Positions 35,824 through 44,165 are shown, counted from the stretch's first letter. The stretch: DNA of 64,000 nucleotides from an uncultured Clostridia bacterium (GCA_946498095.1 CAMMMX010000012.1:1-64000); one strand, 5' to 3'. Notes: generated by a model not told the origin, from the letters alone. Made by a program: numbers and translations.

Positions 35824-36528
35824 CTACCATTCGATGGTCTCAACCGGGACCGGATGTTCATTCAGGACGATGCTGCTGACCTTACTGTTTTTCATCGTGA
35901 TAACGCGGTCAGCCATCGGAACGATCGCCTGATTATGGGTAATGACGATAACTGTCATACCGGTTTCGCGGCAGGTATCCTGCAATAGGCCTAGGATGGT
36001 TTTTCCGGTATTATAGTCGAGTGCGCCGGTAGGCTCGTCGCATAAAAGAAGCTTCGGACGCTTTGCCAAAGCACGCGCGATTGACACACGCTGCTGCTCA
36101 CCGCCAGACAATTGTGCAGGGAAATTGTTCAGGCGGTCGCCTAGGCCTACTTTACGAAGGACCTCCACGGGATCCATTGCGTTTTTACATATTTGGGTAG
36201 CTAGTTCTACGTTCTCCGTCGCCGTTAGATTTTGAACGAGATTATAAAACTGGAAGATAAACCCGATATCATAGCGGCGGTATTCGATCAATTTTTTGGG
36301 GGAATAGGAACTAATTACAGCGCCGTCGACGATGATTTCTCCTTCGTCACAGCTGTCCATTCCTCCCAGCATGTTCAGCACCGTTGTTTTACCGGCGCCA
36401 CTTGCGCCGACTATGATAGCGAACTCTCCTTTTTCAATTTGAAAAGAAACGCCGTCGGAGGCGGTAATCGTCACCTCTCCCATACGATAGCGTTTATATA
36501 CGTCTTTCAGTTCCACAAATGCGGACAT
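35824..36528 (-). CDS. ABC transporter ATP-binding protein (MacB/LolD type)
   Basis: 234 aa. Walker [10 protein letters not shown] (about residues 39-47), Q-loop [13 protein letters not shown], signature [15 protein letters not shown], Walker [13 protein letters not shown] and the H-loop VITHN. QFYNL and LSGGEQQR are typical of the MacB/LolD/BceA group that pairs with FtsX-type permeases. ATG 36528 has GAGGTG six bases upstream; a GTG at 36537 lies within that site. Forms a two-gene unit with the downstream permease. Confidence 0.93.
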   Translation of the reverse strand: MSAFVELKDVYKRYRMGEVTITASDGVSFQIEKGEFAIIVGASGAGKTTVLNMLGGMDSCDEGEIIVDGAVISSYSPKKLIEYRRYDIGFIFQFYNLVQNLTATENVELATQICKNAMDPVEVLRKVGLGDRLNNFPAQLSGGEQQRVSIARALAKRPKLLLCDEPTGALDYNTGKTILGLLQDTCRETGMTVIVITHNQAIVPMADRVITMKNSKVSSIVLNEHPVPVETIEW

Positions 36529-36537
36529 TCCAGTCAC

Positions 36538-36868
36538 CTCACGATTTCGTTCTGGTTGTTAGTTTTTTCTGCGCATTGTCCGTGCTCTGTATGTCCCACA
36601 GGGGTTCGACTGCACTGCGTAGTAGCTGATGGTGATCACTGATAATTCTATTATACCAGCTGGAACGGTGAAAATCTATCTATTTTTCTGAATTTGTTCT
36701 TATTCGTCTGCGTCATTGTGTAACATCCTCAAACCAAAAGAAGATGTAAGACGATGGAACGCATCCACAGAGGTATTCGGCGAGATGTTTAGTTGAGCTA
36801 CAAACCCCCTTAACAAAGGGGAGAAGGGTTTACAACGTTTTGGGAGTTATAAAAAATCAAAAATGCAC
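36538..36868. other. Intergenic, no gene recognised
   Basis: It holds a minus-strand TATAAT near 36649-36654 that could serve the ABC operon (poor -35) and a short CCCC/GGGG hairpin near 36808-36824. No coding sequence supported. Confidence 0.45.
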
Positions 36869-36897
36869 TTGACGCAAGAGGTAGATTATAGTAAAAT
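36869..36897 (+). promoter_or_regulatory. Promoter in front of the decayed DUF3793/flavodoxin locus
   Basis: -35 TTGACG (36869-36874), 17-bp spacer, -10 TAAAAT (36892-36897). Its transcription start would fall on the first palindromic operator. Confidence 0.7.
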
Positions 36898-36900
36898 AAC

Positions 36901-36988
36901 AGTTAGCAAACACTAACTTCTGTACAGCTTAGTTGTTTACTTTTATTTCCTTGAGTTAGTTATAGCTAACTCATTCGAAACCAGTTAG
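36901..36988. promoter_or_regulatory. Palindromic operator cluster (DtxR-family-like)
   Basis: Two inverted repeats with the same arms, AGTTAG-CAAACA-CTAACT at 36901-36918 and GAGTTAG-TTATAG-CTAACTC at 36953-36972, plus a third half-site AGTTAG at 36983-36988. The pattern TTAG-Nx-CTAA resembles operators of DtxR/IdeR/MntR metalloregulators. The two centres lie 53 bp apart, about five helical turns, and the first overlaps the transcription start, suited to metal-dependent repression. Confidence 0.6.
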
Positions 36989-36997
36989 TTTACTTAT

Positions 36998-37222
36998 CTG
37001 TTAAGAAGCAGGCGCTCACAGCGCTAGTGTGGACCATCGGAACCAATACGAAAATTTTTTGTGGAAGGAGATTGGTATGCGTATGGCGTTGGTTGGGGAA
37101 GACGGGAAGGGGGCAGCCCGGCAAGGTTGTATTCATATTGAGTATGCGCAGACAGGGATGCGCAGCAGTTCTGCATATGAGCAGCGGAAGGTGCGATTCG
37201 CTGCTCGGTTCACTGACGGAAA
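36998..37222. other. Unassigned sequence before the DUF3793 remnant
   Basis: Open frames begin at 37027 and 37029 (behind no convincing site) and at 37079 after GGAAGGAG. None resembles FeoA or another family I recognise. Possibly a further decayed iron gene. Confidence 0.3.
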
Positions 37223-37851
37223 ATGGGCGGAAAGACTATCAAACGTCGATGGCGACAATCGGACCTCTCCTGCCAGCATAACCTGTCGGAAAAGGACTTT
37301 GGTGTTTGGGATAAATATCTAATTGCCCATTGTGCACCTACACTTGCGTCCTTGAAAACCGCCAGCATGTTTTGTGTCACGACGCCCGATAGAGACGCAT
37401 TGGAACAGCAGTTAAGAATCTAGAACCGTCGTTTCTGCTCAAAAGGACTGCTGCTTTTGTCATTCAGACGGCAAAACGGTAAGGCGATGATTTATGTCTG
37501 TCGTCCTTCTCAGCTGCAGTCGGATTTAGATCATACTGGAGTAGCTCAGTTTCTGGCCGGATATGGGTATCGGAACACAGATGTGGTATGCATTGGACCG
37601 TTTAAGGGAACGGCTACAAACGGAATCGGCCTTGCCACATCAGATCGGTATCTTTTAAGAGTATCCGTTTAGGGGATGTGGTCGGTTTTATCCAAAATGA
37701 AGGCAAAAACAGCAAGTGTACCGGGTGCTGGAAGGGGTACTGCAATGAATGCGAAACAGCCAAACGGTTTGAAAAATTTCGCAAATGTCAGGATTACACA
37801 AGGCTTTGGAAACAGGGAAGGAGTGTTTGGCAGCTCACTGTAGCTGCTTGA
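37223..37851 (+). pseudogene. DUF3793 family pseudogene
   Basis: Pieces of one protein lie in successive frames. LSEKDFGVWDKYLIAHCAP then TLASLKTASMFC comes first and stops at TAG 37421; then GKAMIYVCRPSQLQSDL and FLAGYGYRN; then GDVVGFIQNEGKNSKCTGCW, FEKFRKCQDYTRLWKQGRS and WQLTVAA ending at 37851. These match the DUF3793 layout (HCAPTLAGLKT at the start, GxIGxFLGYPxxDVxGFIxN and CxGCWKVY at the end). At least one nonsense and two frameshift lesions. DUF3793 genes usually sit in iron-linked loci with flavodoxin, as here. Confidence 0.75.
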
Positions 37852-37891
37852 CATAGAAAACAATGATACTAAGAAAAGAGGTTATTCAACA

Positions 37892-38285
37892 ATGAGCAGA
37901 GTAGCAGTGGTCTATTGGAGCGGAACGGGAAACACGTAGGCGATGGTGTATGCTGTGGCGGAAGGAGCGAAAAAGGCCGGAGCAGAGGTTTCGTTTTTTA
38001 TCGCAACAGAATTTGACGCAAATCAGATAAACAGCTTTGACGCGATTGCCTTCGGATGCCCTTCCATGGGGGCCGAGCAGTTGTGGGTGTGAACCAAAAT
38101 TAAATGGAAAAAAGATTGCACTGTTTGGGTCCTATGGGTGGGGTGACGGCGAGTGGATGCGTAGCTGGGAAACCACCTGTCAAGGGGACGGTGCAGTGCT
38201 GGCGTGTGAAAGTGTGATCTGTAATGAAGCGCCGGATAGCGAAGCGGAAGCGGTCTGTTCCGCTTTAGGGGAAGCATTGGCTTAA
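37892..38285 (+). pseudogene. Flavodoxin pseudogene
   Basis: Reads MSRVAVVYWSGTGNT then a TAG, AMVYAVAEGAKKAGAEVSFF, INSFDAIAFGCPSMGAEQL, and after a frameshift and small deletion near 38080-38100 KIALFGSYGWGDGEWM to the end CSALGEALA. T/SGTGNT is the FMN-phosphate loop and GSYGWGDGEWM the isoalloxazine-side loop of short-chain flavodoxins. AAAGAGG precedes the ATG. The TAG within the FMN loop alone would abolish function. Encoded directly after the DUF3793 remnant, under the same operator region. Confidence 0.88.
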
Positions 38286-38345
38286 TCTGTTGTAGATAGG
38301 GGAATGAACGGCTGATTCACGTTCGAAAGAACAGACTTTCAGTAT

Positions 38346-38382
38346 AATGCCCAGTCTGGTGTGGAGACCGGACTGGGCATTG
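38346..38382. other. Hairpin between the flavodoxin remnant and trpS
   Basis: AATGCCCAGTC and GACTGGGCATT pair around a TGGT/GACC-containing loop. No T-run on either strand; likely a weak terminator or 3' stabiliser for the converging trpS. Confidence 0.55.
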
Positions 38383-38402
38383 TCCATATTTGTGCCGTTC
38401 CG

Positions 38403-39413
38403 TTATTGCAGAAAGCCGACTTTCCGATAGACCTTTGACAGCGTCCGGGCAGAAATGGTACGTGCCTTTTCCGCACCGCTTTTATAAACGTCCTCCAGGT
38501 ACGCTTTGTCTGCAATGAGACGGGTGTAAGATTCCCTCACTTCGCGCAGCATTTCAACAACCGATTCGCCGACTGCAAGCTTAAAGTCGCCATAGCCTTT
38601 ACCGGAAAACTCTGCTTCAATTTGTTCCAGCGTACGCCCAGTCGCAATGGAATAGATTGTCATCAAGTTATTGATGCCATCCTTGCCGTCAGCGTAACGG
38701 ACGCAGGCATCGGAGTCGGTGACCGCGCGCTTGAATTTACGCATCAGGGTATCAGGATCGTCGAGAATATAGATGCAGCCGTTTTGATTTTCGTCCGATT
38801 TGGACATTTTTTTAGTCGGTTCCGAAAGCGACATGATTTTAGCGCCGACCTGAGGAATATATGCGTCAGGAATGGTGAAGGTGTCCCCATACAAACCATT
38901 GAAACGGCTTGCAACATTACGTGCCAGCTCCAGATGCTGTTTTTGATCGACACCTACTGGTACAAGATCGGCATGGTACAGGAGGATGTCCGCCGCCATC
39001 AGTGCCGGATAGGTGAAAAGTCCCGCATTGATATTATCGGCGTTTTTGGCGCTTTTGTCCTTAAATTGCGTCATGCGGGACAATTCGCCGAATTGGGTAA
39101 AGCAGCTGAGAACCCATGATAATTCAAAATGGGCAGGAACATGGCTTTGTATAAAGACAAGGCTTTTTTGCGGATCCACGCCGCAGGCAAGTAGCAGGGC
39201 CAAGGCTTGCAGAGTCTGTTGCCGAAGCTTTGTCGCGTCCTGCCGCACGGTAATTGCGTGTGCGTTAGCGATAAAATAAGCGCATTGGTAGTCATCCTGA
39301 AGTTTACCCCAGTTGCGCACTGCGCCGATATAGTTTCCCAGCGTAAACACGCCGGTTGGCTGAATCCCACTGAGGATTATCTTTTTTTTGTCAGGCGATT
39401 GGTTTTCAGTCAT
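38403..39413 (-). CDS. trpS: Tryptophanyl-tRNA synthetase
   Basis: Charges tRNA-Trp, 336 aa, the standard bacterial length. Class I signatures: GIQPTGVFTLGNYIGA (HIGH-equivalent TLGNYIG), DxxA..FIANAHAIT, VPVGVDQKQHLELARNVA and KKMSKSDEN (KMSKS). ATG 39413 follows GGAAG. It lies 24 bases after the aminotransferase gene on the same strand and has no promoter of its own visible, so expression probably depends on the shared upstream leader. No T-box precedes it. Confidence 0.96.
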   Translation of the reverse strand: MTENQSPDKKKIILSGIQPTGVFTLGNYIGAVRNWGKLQDDYQCAYFIANAHAITVRQDATKLRQQTLQALALLLACGVDPQKSLVFIQSHVPAHFELSWVLSCFTQFGELSRMTQFKDKSAKNADNINAGLFTYPALMAADILLYHADLVPVGVDQKQHLELARNVASRFNGLYGDTFTIPDAYIPQVGAKIMSLSEPTKKMSKSDENQNGCIYILDDPDTLMRKFKRAVTDSDACVRYADGKDGINNLMTIYSIATGRTLEQIEAEFSGKGYGDFKLAVGESVVEMLREVRESYTRLIADKAYLEDVYKSGAEKARTISARTLSKVYRKVGFLQ

Positions 39414-39437
39414 GAAAAATCTTCCTTTCGGGCGTGT

Positions 39438-40625
39438 TTAGCAAAATTCCTTCGTCAGTGCGCCGAGTATTTCCACTCCTTGAATAATCTGTTCGTCGGT
39501 CGGGGTGGAGAAATTCATCCGGAACGACTGTGTCGGATCCGTCTCCTGGGCGGTGAAAGCTGTACCCGGTACAACGGCAACCTTTCTCTGGACGGCTTCA
39601 CGGCAGAATGCCATCATATCGCAGTCCTTCGGAAGAGTACCCCAGATGAACAAACCGCCTTGGGGACGGGTATAAGTCACTTTGGGGTTAAAGTGTTTAT
39701 CCAGCTCATGCAGCATCAACGAGGACTTCTTTTTGTATATTTCCTTCAAACCGGCGATATGGCGATCCAAATCGCACTGGGTCATGAAGCGCTCGCATAT
39801 CATCTGTGCCAGGATATTGGTGTGGACATCGCCAGCCTGTTTACCGACGATTACCTTACCGATGATGTCCTTATGTCCGCAAAGATATCCGACACGCAGG
39901 CCGGGGGAGAGAATCTTGGAGTAGCTGCCGCAGTAAATGACCCTCCCATCGGTGTCCATCGTTTTGATGGCAGGGACGTCCTCTCCCTCAAAGCGCAGAT
40001 CTCCATAAGGATTATCCTCCAGTATGACGATGTCATAGCGCTGTGCTAGCTCGTAAACCGCCTTACGCTTTTCAAAAGACATCGTGATACCGGACGGATT
40101 CTGGAAATTTGGGATCAGGTACATCATGCGGGCATTTGGGTTTTCTTTCAGCGCCTTTTCCAGCAGGGAGATATTGATGCCGTCCTGTTCCATTTCGACG
40201 CCGACAAGCTTTGCACCGAAAGAACGGAAGGCGTTGAGGGCGCCGACAAAGCTCGGCGCTTCGCAGATGACGACGTCGCCCTCATTGCACAAAGCCTTGG
40301 CGGACAACTCAACCCCTTGCTGGGCGCCGGATACGATGACAAGCTCGTCGAAATCCATGCCTATCGAGTAAACATCTTTCATCCGTTTCTTTAGGGCGTC
40401 GCGTAAAGCGGGATAACCTTCCGTCAGGCTGTACTGCAGCGCACTGATCGGTTCCTCGCTGAGGATTTCCGCAGTAATGCGGCGTACGTCCTCAACAGGG
40501 AAAGCTTCTGGCGCAGGGTTGCCCGCTGCGAAGGAAATAACGGTCGGATCGGCCGTAAATTTCAGGATTTCCCGAATTGCCGAGGCTTTGAGGGAAGCGA
40601 TACGGTTGGAATAGTGAAACTGCAT
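39438..40625 (-). CDS. PLP-dependent aminotransferase (class I/II, 2-aminoadipate/MocR-like)
   Basis: 395 aa, fold-type I. Begins with the family's IRELLKFTADPTVISFAAGNPAPEAFP; carries YSLTEGYPALRDAL, SGAQQGVEL (phosphate-binding turn), PNFQNPSGIT, the Asp-Asn-Pro-Tyr EDNPYGDLRF and the PLP lysine in GSYSKILSPGLRVGY, then RPQGGLFIWGTLP. The group includes LysN-type aromatic/aminoadipate aminotransferases, so an aromatic amino-acid link with trpS downstream is plausible but unproven. AAGGA before ATG 40625. It has a long structured leader. Confidence 0.9.
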   Translation of the reverse strand: MQFHYSNRIASLKASAIREILKFTADPTVISFAAGNPAPEAFPVEDVRRITAEILSEEPISALQYSLTEGYPALRDALKKRMKDVYSIGMDFDELVIVSGAQQGVELSAKALCNEGDVVICEAPSFVGALNAFRSFGAKLVGVEMEQDGINISLLEKALKENPNARMMYLIPNFQNPSGITMSFEKRKAVYELAQRYDIVILEDNPYGDLRFEGEDVPAIKTMDTDGRVIYCGSYSKILSPGLRVGYLCGHKDIIGKVIVGKQAGDVHTNILAQMICERFMTQCDLDRHIAGLKEIYKKKSSLMLHELDKHFNPKVTYTRPQGGLFIWGTLPKDCDMMAFCREAVQRKVAVVPGTAFTAQETDPTQSFRMNFSTPTDEQIIQGVEILGALTKEFC

Positions 40626-40658
40626 GATTCATCGTCCTTTTCTTTATTTTACCTGACG

Positions 40659-40791
40659 GCTCTATAAGTCCGTTTATAGAGCGAGCTCAACCGGTATTCT
40701 TGCCTGCAAAAGTGAATTTCTCCTTCACAAAGTGCACGGAGAAGACTCTGTTATCGTGCTAACGGGGCAAAGTGTTTGTGTACACCTTGCC
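40659..40791 (-). promoter_or_regulatory. Structured leader of the aminotransferase-trpS operon
   Basis: Three hairpins in about 170 nt of leader: GGCAAGGTGT/ACACTTTGCC (40766-40791), TTCTCC/GGAGAA (40718-40743) and GCTCTATAA/TTATAGAGC (40659-40682, perfect 9 bp). There is no AGGGTGG T-box element and no terminator T-run. A regulatory role is inferred from the regular hairpins and the lack of coding sequence. Confidence 0.45.
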
Positions 40792-40827
40792 TCCCGAGAA
40801 ACTAGCAGGTAGAATCATATGGAATAC

Positions 40828-40856
40828 AGTATAGCACAATCTTATGGATTTTGAAA
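40828..40856 (-). promoter_or_regulatory. Promoter of aminotransferase-trpS
   Basis: On the minus strand: -35 TTTCAA (40851-40856), 17-bp spacer, -10 TATACT (40828-40833). It is back to back with the hydrogenase-cassette promoter. Confidence 0.5.
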
Positions 40857-40864
40857 GAGTTTTC

Positions 40865-40893
40865 TTGCGAAGCGGGCGAATTTGTAGTAAAAT
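40865..40893 (+). promoter_or_regulatory. Promoter of the sensory hydrogenase cassette
   Basis: -35 TTGCGA (40865-40870), 17-bp spacer, -10 TAAAAT (40888-40893), 65 bases before the first gene. Confidence 0.7.
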
Positions 40894-40957
40894 AAAAGTT
40901 ATCAGACAGAAGGCGTCCAGTCCGGACGACTTCTTGCTCAAAAGGAGGACGCAGGAT

Positions 40958-41206
40958 ATGATCGATATCAGCGTTTGTGTGGGGAGTTCCTGCCACATCA
41001 AGGGCTCACACGCAGTGATTACAGCAGTAGGGGCGCTCATAGACGAATATCGTTTGACAGACAAGGTGAAGCTGAAAGCGTCGTTTTGTCAAGGCAGATG
41101 CATTGACGGCGTTTGTGTTACGGTTGGGGAGACGGTGATTACTGGCGTGAACGCGGACAATGTCAGAGAGAAATTCGAGACGGAGATCATGCCGTTGTTG
41201 CCATAA
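40958..41206 (+). CDS. Thioredoxin-like [2Fe-2S] ferredoxin (NuoE/HymA type)
   Basis: 82 aa, a stand-alone thioredoxin-fold ferredoxin. The four cluster ligands are C7-x4-C12 and C44-x3-C48 (VCVGSSC, FCQGRC), the NuoE spacing. NuoE-type subunits pass electrons between NAD(P)H modules and hydrogenases; here it is encoded 21 bases before the sensory hydrogenase and likely donates to or accepts from it. AAGGAGG precedes ATG 40958. First gene of the cassette. Confidence 0.9.
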   Translation: MIDISVCVGSSCHIKGSHAVITAVGALIDEYRLTDKVKLKASFCQGRCIDGVCVTVGETVITGVNADNVREKFETEIMPLLP

Positions 41207-41227
41207 ATATGTAAAGGAGGGTTACCG

Positions 41228-42928
41228 GTGAACATACTAGAGCTGAAGGAAAGCAATTGCCAAAACTGTTATAAATGTATCCGTGGGTGCCACATTAAGG
41301 CGATTGAGTTCAAGAATAACCACGCCAATGTCATTGGGACGGAGTGTATCCTTTGTGGCGAATGCATTATCAATTGTCCGCAGGATGCAAAATATATTAA
41401 CGGTCAGCTGCCGCGGGTGCAGGAACTGGTTCGTAGCGGCCGTAAAGTTTATGCGACGATCGCGCCGTCTTGGAGCGGTTATTTCGCCTCTAGGGACTTT
41501 GAAAAGCTGTCCGGGGCGCTGAAAACGCTCGGCTTTGCTGGTGTCGAAGAAACTGCTATCGGTGCAAGCGAGGTAAGTGGAGCGTATAGCCGTCTGGTTG
41601 AGGAAGGGAAAATGGACAATATCATTATGACGGCATGCAGTTCTGTTACCATGCTGATCCAACGGCATTTTCCCAAGCTGATACCGTATCTGGCGCCTGT
41701 GTTGTCTCCGATGATGGCGCACGCAAAGCTGATGAAGGAAACCTATGGCGATATTGACGTGGTGTTTATCGGCCCTTGCTTTTCGAAAATATTCGAGGGG
41801 ACCGACATGCTGTCCGGACGGTATGTGGACGGTGTACTTACTTTTTCAGAGCTCAGTGATTGGATGGACGATGCACAGATTCAGCTCTCTCTGCCAGACA
41901 ATGAGGCGGTCGGGGTATCCAATCCGGTAGCCCGCTATTATCCAACGCCTGGAGGAATCCTGAAAACGATGGAGGGGACCGATTTCGGCGATTACCATAA
42001 AGTTGTAGTCGACGGTTTGGATCGTTGTATCGATCTGTTTCGTACCATTTCCGAAGATGGTCTGACCGGATTGCTGGTGGAAGCAAACATCTGCGCAGGA
42101 AGCTGTACAGGCGGCCCGGTCATGCGCCTTGGGGAACGGAAACTCATCCTTGCACAGGAGCAAATCAGCGGGAAAAAGCAAAGACAGGACGAACGGCCTG
42201 CCCAAACGGCGCAGGTGCACAGTTCCTATCCGCGGAAGTTTGTCAATTGCACGGTGAAAAACGATATGCCGTCGGAAGAGGAGATCCGCAGAATTCTTGC
42301 AAAGACGGGAAAGTTTACAAAGGAGCATGAGCTTAACTGCGGCAGCTGTGGTTACAATAGCTGCCGGGATAAAGCGATCGCCGTCTACCAGGGTAAGGCG
42401 GACGTGAATATGTGTCTGCCTTATTTCCGTAACCGGGCGGAAAGCATCTCCAATACCATTCTTGCCAATTCCCCTAACGCAATTTTCGCGCTGGACAGCG
42501 AGCTTCTGGTGCAGGATTTGAATATCACTGCGGAGGAGATGTTCCGCATCAACAAAAGTGACTGTGCGGGGCTGCCGGCAGAGATGTACATTGACACGGA
42601 TATGATCCGACACATGCAGGATGCCGGCGAAAGGGTCCGGTCAGCGCAGACTACCTACGCGGATGCCGGCATTACCGCGGAACAGACGGTGGTCTATGTG
42701 CCGGAACAGAATATCTATGTGGTCTTCATCAAGGATATTACCTCCGATGTGGAGAACGAGAAGGAACTGGAAAAAATCAGGCAGGATACGATTGAAACGA
42801 CACAAAAGGTCATCGACAAGCAGATGCGCGTCGCACAGGAGATTGCCAGTCTGCTGGGTGAAACAACGGCGGAAACCAAGGTAGCTTTGACAAAGCTGAA
42901 AAAATCGCTGTCTGAGACGGTCGTCTGA
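41228..42928 (+). CDS. Sensory [FeFe]-hydrogenase with PAS domain (HydS-like, group C)
   Basis: 566 aa, cytoplasmic. Two [4Fe-4S] ferredoxin motifs (C11/14/17/21 and C40/43/46/50), then the H-cluster domain: L1 MTACSSV (C137), L2 IGPCFSK (C184), L3 NICAGSC (C289, C293), all four cluster-binding Cys kept. The second Cys of the TSCCP motif, the proton donor of catalytic hydrogenases, is Ser, as expected for a sensor. A four-Cys Fes4-type cluster domain (about 371-397; CGSCGYNSC) and a PAS domain (about 405-510) follow, then a helical tail. GTG start seven bases after AAGGAGG. Lies between the [2Fe-2S] protein and a SpoIIE-type phosphatase. Confidence 0.92.
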   Translation: MNILELKESNCQNCYKCIRGCHIKAIEFKNNHANVIGTECILCGECIINCPQDAKYINGQLPRVQELVRSGRKVYATIAPSWSGYFASRDFEKLSGALKTLGFAGVEETAIGASEVSGAYSRLVEEGKMDNIIMTACSSVTMLIQRHFPKLIPYLAPVLSPMMAHAKLMKETYGDIDVVFIGPCFSKIFEGTDMLSGRYVDGVLTFSELSDWMDDAQIQLSLPDNEAVGVSNPVARYYPTPGGILKTMEGTDFGDYHKVVVDGLDRCIDLFRTISEDGLTGLLVEANICAGSCTGGPVMRLGERKLILAQEQISGKKQRQDERPAQTAQVHSSYPRKFVNCTVKNDMPSEEEIRRILAKTGKFTKEHELNCGSCGYNSCRDKAIAVYQGKADVNMCLPYFRNRAESISNTILANSPNAIFALDSELLVQDLNITAEEMFRINKSDCAGLPAEMYIDTDMIRHMQDAGERVRSAQTTYADAGITAEQTVVYVPEQNIYVVFIKDITSDVENEKELEKIRQDTIETTQKVIDKQMRVAQEIASLLGETTAETKVALTKLKKSLSETVV

Positions 42929-42944
42929 GATGGAGAGAGAGGGA

Positions 42945-44120
42945 GTGAGTACCATTCGCCTGTATGTTGACTTTGCGGCACAGAGCCTCAACAAGTATGG
43001 AGAGGAGTTGTGCGGCGATAAGGTAGAGTTCGTACGAGGGGAGGATTTCTCCTTAATGGTACTGGCCGATGGTCTGGGTAGTGGTGTAAAAGCGAATATT
43101 CTGTCTACATTGACGGCGAAAATCATCGCGACGATGCTGTCGGGCGGCGCAACGTTGCAGGAAGCCATCGAGACGATCGCCTGTACGCTGCCGGTCTGTT
43201 CCTGGCGTGGGATTGCCTATTCAACCTTTACGGTTATCCATATCAGAGACAACAACGTTGTCAGTATCGCAGAGTTTGATAATCCGTTTTTGCTGTATAT
43301 GAAAAAGGGCGTCATAACTGATATCAACCGGCAGGAGACGGTCATTGACGATAAAAAAATCTATCTCAGCGAAATCGCTTGCGAGGCGGACGACTGTCTG
43401 ATCAGTTTTTCGGACGGCGTTGTCCACGCAGGCATTGGAAGCCTGATGGATCTTGGCTGGCAGTATGACAATATTGTCAAGCATATCAAGGATACGGTGG
43501 ATTACCGGATGTCGCCCCAAGTCATCACGCAGAAAATTTTGGATGCCGTCAGCGTCCTGTATATGGGGAAGTGTGGGGATGATTCGACGGTATGTACGCT
43601 GAAGCTGAGGAAAAATTGTCCCGCGGTGATTATGGTTGGACCGCCAGCGGACAGCGCCCAGGATCAGGCTGTCGTTGATCGCTTGCTGAGTTGTGAAGGT
43701 CTGAAGGTGGTTTGTGGCGGCACAACATCGCAGATTGTTTCCCGTTTGACCGGTAGGGAGATTGAGGTGGCGCTGAATTATGCAGATCCCAGCGTGCCGC
43801 CGACCGCGGTGATAGAAGGCATCGATTTGGTGACGGAAGGCGTTCTGACCCTTGGAAAAACAGTGGACATCGTGAAACGCTACTTATCCGGTGAGGAGGG
43901 GAGCACGCAATTGTTGCGTCAGGCCGATGGCGCTTCCCGGCTGGCGAAGGTGTTGCTTGAGGACAGCACGCAGGTGACGTTTATGGTAGGTCGAGCGCTC
44001 AACCCGGCGCATCAAAACCCTTCCCTGCCGCTGTCGTTGAGTCTGAAGCTGGGTATCATTAATGAACTGGCGGATTTATTGCGTCAAAGCGGGAAAAGAG
44101 TGCAGGTCGACTTGTACTGA
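42945..44120 (+). CDS. SpoIIE-type serine phosphatase of the sensory hydrogenase cassette
   Basis: 391 aa. The N-terminal half (about 1-220) is a PPM phosphatase with metal-binding acidic motifs VLADGLGSGVKAN, LISFSDGVVHA and CGDDSTVCTL. The C-terminal half (about 225-391) contains VVCGGTTSQIVSRLTGRE and a helical end, conserved in these loci but without known activity. GTG 42945 lies seven bases after GGAGAG; an ATG at 42930, one base after the hydrogenase stop, is the alternative. As the third gene of the cassette it is the likely output, removing phosphate from an unknown protein such as an anti-sigma-factor antagonist. Confidence 0.88.
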   Translation: MSTIRLYVDFAAQSLNKYGEELCGDKVEFVRGEDFSLMVLADGLGSGVKANILSTLTAKIIATMLSGGATLQEAIETIACTLPVCSWRGIAYSTFTVIHIRDNNVVSIAEFDNPFLLYMKKGVITDINRQETVIDDKKIYLSEIACEADDCLISFSDGVVHAGIGSLMDLGWQYDNIVKHIKDTVDYRMSPQVITQKILDAVSVLYMGKCGDDSTVCTLKLRKNCPAVIMVGPPADSAQDQAVVDRLLSCEGLKVVCGGTTSQIVSRLTGREIEVALNYADPSVPPTAVIEGIDLVTEGVLTLGKTVDIVKRYLSGEEGSTQLLRQADGASRLAKVLLEDSTQVTFMVGRALNPAHQNPSLPLSLSLKLGIINELADLLRQSGKRVQVDLY

Positions 44121-44136
44121 CGCTGTTGTCGATTGG

Positions 44137-44165
44137 TTGCTTTTTTTCGGGGCAGATGGTACAAT
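44137..44165 (+). promoter_or_regulatory. Promoter of the yicC-remA-gmk operon
   Basis: -35 TTGCTT (44137-44142), 17-bp spacer, -10 TACAAT (44160-44165). Confidence 0.7.

Noticed and set aside
37029-37322. FeoA-like gene before the DUF3793 remnant
   Set aside because: No SH3-type FeoA motif was found in any frame, although an iron gene would be expected here.
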